A stretch of DNA of 64,000 nucleotides from Planococcus citri (taxonomy: Eukaryota > Arthropoda > Insecta > Hemiptera > Pseudococcidae): positions 42,036,001-42,100,000 of the forward strand of contig NC_088679.1 in the NCBI RefSeq assembly GCF_950023065.1. The letters are read 5' to 3'. The translations under genes and the position numbers were made by a program. Shown here in pieces: positions 59,283-64,000 of the stretch; the stretch's first letter is position 1, and every line of letters starts with the position of its first letter. The notes under the pieces are model-generated. The model saw nothing but the letters and a program-made list of their open reading frames with translations, searched no databases and was not told where the DNA came from.

Positions 59283-62200
59283 CTAGTCGGTTTTTAAATG
59301 CGTTTGATTTGGCACCCGGAATCTGTAATACGTCCTTCGAGTTCGATAGATGTCCGGCATTTCACGCGTTCCATGGAATACTAAAGCGATATGCTCTAGT
59401 TTTCCTTTATTCGATAATCTTCCCGACTGAAAAGAAGAACAAGTTGAATAGCTTGTACTAAAAGATTATTTTTCAAAAACACCAATCCAAGTTTATTTAT
59501 GCTTATACACATACATACTTATACCTAAATCTCTGATTTTTTAACAGGACTTTCGATACCTATTAGGGTAGGTAGTTTGCAATCTTTTTTAAATTTCCTA
59601 GACGCAAAAAATTTCAAATTTTTCGGTCAACATTTGACCCCTCCCCCTCCCTTCTTTTTGTGTTTTGATGTGTAATTTTGGATTTCTTAAAAATCATACC
59701 TAAAAATTGCAGGTTATTTGACTTATTTATTACGAATAATTGTCAACATCGGCAAAAGGCAAACCTTTTTTGAAAAATTGGGATCAATAGGTACTTGGTA
59801 CTTTACCATACGTTTCCCTGACATCGAGCTGTGATCTAAAAAATCATCTTACCACATCAACTATTTCTACAGTCCACTTTCCCTTTGCAGGTTCTCCCCA
59901 AGTTTGAATAGAATCAAATGTCCACTCTCTTATTCCATCTGGGCTTCTATCCTCCGGTCTGGGCTCTAGTACATGGGCCACTACGCCTATTTCATGAAAT
60001 ATTGGAATGAAATTTTTATTTTTATTTTCAACATGGAACTAATTATTTTATTGAAATATTTTGAAAAAAGAACCTGAAGGTGATATTAATTTAATTTGAA
60101 GATCTCCGCGTACTGAATATGAAAGTGTGATATCTAATTGAACATGCTCCAAATAATTGACTTCGTTAACTGCATTTTCGCATCCGGAACCTACTATTTC
60201 TATTCTTAATGGTTCCTCGTAGGTTATGGACAGCGCGTGGCTGTAAAATTTCCCTCCTAATATTATTTTTGCGTTGAAAAAAAAAATGAATTGCTCGCAT
60301 AGATATCTAATCGTTGATTACTCACGATAGGTGAGGTTCTTCCACACAGCTCACCAAACCAGGAACATTTTGAAATGTTTTTGCCAACTTAACCATTTCT
60401 CTGATATTGACCAGGCCAAAACCGAAATCGTGGCTGACCCAAAATCCGGCGTCATTTCGTTGCCAGCCAGTATTACTATCTAATGGAGCTACTTCACTAG
60501 TCAGCACTATTAGGTACTCGATATCCCGTTTTTTTAAATTATGACTGAAAAAAATATGGACAGGTAACGTTAATGATATGAATAAGCAATTTTTATTTCA
60601 ATAATCTTACTATCATATTACTTTGCTTCACGAGCCAATGCTGCTCCCCCAGCTACGAGTGGAGCAGCAGCTGAAGTTCCACTGTGCTGATTCGTACACT
60701 GGCCAAAAGCATCGCTGCTTACCTAAATTAAATTTTAATTAGATTATTCGATCATTGAATTTATCTTTTAATGGATTAAGAACTCTTGAAAAATGACTCC
60801 AGCTTAAATCAGGGACCAGTTGAAGGAAAACTCTTAGGAACAAGGGCAAAAGGAATAAAGATTATCATCTTAAAATTATTTTTTTAAAGTTTTATTCACT
60901 TTTTTTTATTGAGAGAGTAGGTTAATTATACGTCAACAATCAACATTCCTAAAAAAAAGATCTCAACTTTTGAAACATTTGTCAGCTTGGAAATCAATTT
61001 TTCTTGATAATGTGAATAAAAAAGTTTGACGTCCTCTACTTTTCAGGGGTAACTTGAAATACGTAATTATGAGATTATTGTCTTCGATATCCACGAAAGT
61101 TTATTTTTTGAAAAGGGCAATACCAACTAGGTGAGGTTTTTGTAGCTGTGTTTGATTGTTTGATTTTTGATGAATTTTTGAAAATTCAAAATCTTTAATA
61201 AGTAAAAAAATATTTGGTGGGTACTCGTATTTTTTAGAAAATGTGTATTTTGAAATGTAAAAGGAAAATTGTCATAATTGAATTAATAACATTCCTAATG
61301 TAATATCGACCTCCTACAATGAAATTTCGCTATTTTCTTCCAATTTCCCTCCGTATTGTGGAATTATATGATACATACTATTTATCATGTTACGTACGAC
61401 ATTGAAAGCATTTATCTTATCTCCGGAATATGCTGTGACCAAAATAGCGGCGCATCTTTCTGAATATTTGGATCTTCGTCCTAATTGATTACAACTGGCA
61501 ACTGCTATGGTGTGCATGCTACTGACGAACGGATCACAGCCACAATTATCTCCTCTAACTTTACCATTTCCTCCAGCGAAAATGTACACCACTCCTTTCC
61601 CTTTAAGACCCTACAGAAAAAAAATCATTCGAGACGAAATAACATTAATAAATAACTCGAATGAAATCTTACTTAGAATGTAATGCATGTACCTTCTCAG
61701 CTCCATCTTTTAAAGCTGCTTTCGTTAGAGGTCCTATTGGGGCCATTGTTCTCCCATCATCCGTTGGTCCCCAGGAGTTGGAACTCACATGTACTTCATC
61801 TGATCGAAAACTTAGGGCTCTTGCATCCAGTAAATCATTTGACGGTTTATATCCGAGTAATCTAACGGCTGTGATGCCCGGTCGTTCCATTGTTATGATT
61901 AAAAAAGTTTTATGCTGATCTGATATGTGTGTCAGTTATATACTCGAATGAGTTTTTACCTCCTAAAGTCACCATCGGAGCGACTCCAACTCCACATTCA
62001 CCATTATCTATAACCATTCCAACGACTCCAGCGCATTTCGTGCCATGATTGTATATTCGATCTATATGTTTTGGCTCAGGTGAATTTGATCCATCAACCA
62101 AATCCAATCCATATCTAGGGTTCTGTAAAAAATATCCTCGTCATGGTAATGATTTATACCTACAAACAATTGATCAATCTCTCATTTCGGTTGTACATAC

Positions 62201-63011
62201 GTAATTTAGACTTAAATCTGGGTGTTGTGTTTCCATTCCATCATCAACGATTAAAACATTTATACCAAATCCGAGTAATTTTTCTTCATACCAAACAGGA
62301 ATAACATTGATGTCATACGTGGGTCCCTGAGATGAATCAACTCTACAATCTTGCTAGAAAAATCAATTGATTGAATTGAAAATTGAAATAATTTATCAGT
62401 AGATAGATATCTATCTACATTTATTTCAAGTTTCTTACCATATACCATTGTTCTCGAAAACTTTTGTCAACGGTAACCTCCGAGTATCTGGATGTACTTG
62501 AAGTTATGCCTGTTCTTGGACATGTTATGCTACGCGTTTCACGTCTATGTGCTGATATTTGTCTGATCCATACGATCTAGGTATTCATAATGAGAATTAG
62601 TCGCGATAATTAGGTACGTTATTATTTGTATGTACTTATAATATTACAGCAAATTTAAATGCCGCAGTACTTCGGTATATGATTCCAGTCGCTCTGTGAG
62701 CATTTTATTTTCGTAAGCTGCTGCTTTTGGGTGTCTGGGATGTTCAAATAACAGTAGCTCGGGTATTTCGGGTATCTGTAATTATATGACGACTGTTTAT
62801 GTACTTTGGTAGAGTTTTCAAATTATTAAAGGTTTCACCTACGTACTTCTCGAACTTCTAAGCCTTCTGTCTTGGCGATTACTTGCGCCGTTTCCAAATG
62901 TCCGATTACTTTGGCAGTCCATTGATTCACGTAATATTCGATATGTCTTTCCCGAATACCATAACAAGTCGATAACAAACACGAAAAAGTTATCACAAAA
63001 ACATTCCACAT
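59283..63011 (-). CDS. Furin/kexin-like proprotein convertase, paralog A (12 exons, 625 aa)
   Basis: Exons in transcription order: 62847-63011, 62671-62775, 62439-62576, 62201-62353, 61960-62122, 61693-61868, 61398-61610, 60622-60722, 60326-60544, 60074-60240, 59853-59986, 59283-59426 (TAG at 59283-59285). Phases agree throughout. ATG 63011 was chosen because it opens a signal peptide (MWNVFVITFSCLLSTCYG) in the exon frame. About 25-105: propeptide (NQWTAKVIGHLETAQVIAK, then SYTEIVWIRQISAHRRETR). Catalytic Asp173 (IVDDGME), His213 (NHGTKCAG), oxyanion Asn315 (AGGNGK), Ser388 (HSGTSAAAPL). P domain about 440-590 (YSVRGDLQIKLISPSG, TWGEPAKGKW). The short C-terminus has no membrane helix. Its exons 4-12 match exons 5-13 of paralog B in phase and nearly in length. 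The donor after exon 10 (GTTCTT) is weak. Confidence 0.88.
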
Positions 63012-64000
63012 TATGCATACGTCGCTTCGTTAAAAGAATGTAGGCACTCAACCTATCTAAAAAACACCATATTTTCGAATGCGAAATAATTTTCTAGAAA
63101 GACATAAAAGTTAGTAACATTTGGCGCAACATCTGTCAATGTCAGAAGATTAATTATTGTTTTTCAAATTTTTTTGAACTATGAAATGTAATTATCTCAA
63201 CATTGACATTATTGCTGTAACCATTCGCATGTTCAAGGGCCGTAAACGCCGAATTTTTTGGTACATTCTGCTTCTGGTGATCGAGAGCGTTTTATTCAGT
63301 TGCAATTTCGTCTTCAAGTTTTGTTTGGTTTTATTTATGATTTTATTGACTTCGATTCAAATTTTTTTTAACGTGATTAAAATTAATTAAAAATTGAAAG
63401 AGTCGTAGATTCGAATATTTATTGTAAAAGCTACAATTTATTGTAAAAATTTTCCATTTTAAACATCGCGCATCGCGTACATTTTCTTTGATCAAGGCAC
63501 GTTCTTTTTTCAGTGGTAGCTTGATAATAATTTGAAAATTGTCATCAGAATCATGATTCAAAATTAGATGAATTATATTCGTTGATTTGCTTCTGTAGAC
63601 AGTTTTTAAAAGAAATAGGTTTTTATTCACCTAGGTACCTATCAACTTATTCGTTGAAAAATTACTGACTAGCCTGTAAAAGGGAAAGGGGCCTATTTGA
63701 TTATCCACTTATAATTCTACGTTATTGTTTCATCATCATAGGCAGTTGGTATTTTATTATGCGTAGATAGTTTACGTATTACATGCTGTGTCAAGTCCTT
63801 TTAATTTCTTGAACAAGAAAACCGTCATTTTGTTCTCCTTGTCAACTTTTGGGAAGGGTTGTATTTTTATGCCAGAATATCCATGATTTAGAGAAGCATG
63901 TGTTTGGACTTTTAGCAACTGGAGAAAAATTCGTGTTCGTAGGTATAACAAGAATTGATTGTTGAATGGAGATTTGGAATAATGTACTAATCGAGATTCA
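63012..64000. other. Upstream region of convertase paralog A
   Basis: Should contain the 5' UTR and promoter of paralog A on the minus strand. I see no clear TATA box. Two short ORFs here (63181-63390, 63343-63630) lack any protein signature. Confidence 0.4.

Noticed and set aside
63343..63630. 95-codon minus ORF upstream of convertase A
   Set aside because: No recognisable feature; composition typical of AT-rich flank.

Overview
The window is AT-rich arthropod nuclear DNA, most likely insect. Genes are split by GT-AG introns, one of them over 13 kb. Non-coding DNA is full of short palindromic GTAGGTACCTAC-like words, a habit seen in several hemipteran and lepidopteran genomes. I cannot name the species. 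I see no bacterial operon, CRISPR array, rRNA or tRNA gene.

Left third (about 1-36 kb): a minus-strand gene with four coding exons (29673-29821, 27509-27618, 16346-16444, 2356-2454) that join in phase into an N-terminus plus three ankyrin-repeat segments. It resembles the ankyrin-repeat/death-domain (ANKDD1A-like) type and runs off the left edge. A probable non-coding first exon with a TATA-like box lies at about 35.7-35.9 kb. Its introns hold mobile DNA: a head-to-head double copy of a 5'-truncated Penelope-like element carrying two hammerhead-ribozyme motifs (6942-8889), two copies of a TA-flanked MITE, three foldback elements, and a foldback element whose arm carries a TGTCGTG-like motif about every 20 bp (33975-34904).

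Middle (37369-47342): a complete 9,974-bp LTR retroelement with 268-bp LTRs that read identical by eye, TG...CA ends and a 4-bp target duplication (AATG), so a recent insertion. It has a Gag ORF with an RGG/RGY-rich tail instead of a zinc knuckle, a Ty3/Gypsy-type Pol, and a third ORF. Several features are unusual. A U_UUA_AAC slip heptamer sits directly on the gag stop codon. An SGNH-hydrolase-like region lies at the Pol N-terminus, and its first block can only be translated by that frameshift. The RT active site reads FVDE. The usual RNase H has lost its catalytic residues, while a second, intact RNase H lies between the integrase core and the integrase GPY/F module. ORF3 joins a long coiled coil to a GDS-containing SGNH-like domain. 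This element is the best candidate for an undescribed system.

Right (51.3-63.0 kb): two tandem minus-strand genes for furin/kexin-type proprotein convertases (S8 subtilisin family), reconstructed exon by exon as 13 exons/629 aa and 12 exons/625 aa. Each has a signal peptide, propeptide, complete Asp-His-Ser triad with the oxyanion Asn, and a P domain. Matching exon lengths and phases show that they are a local duplication. The rest is intronic or intergenic DNA in which I see no gene.
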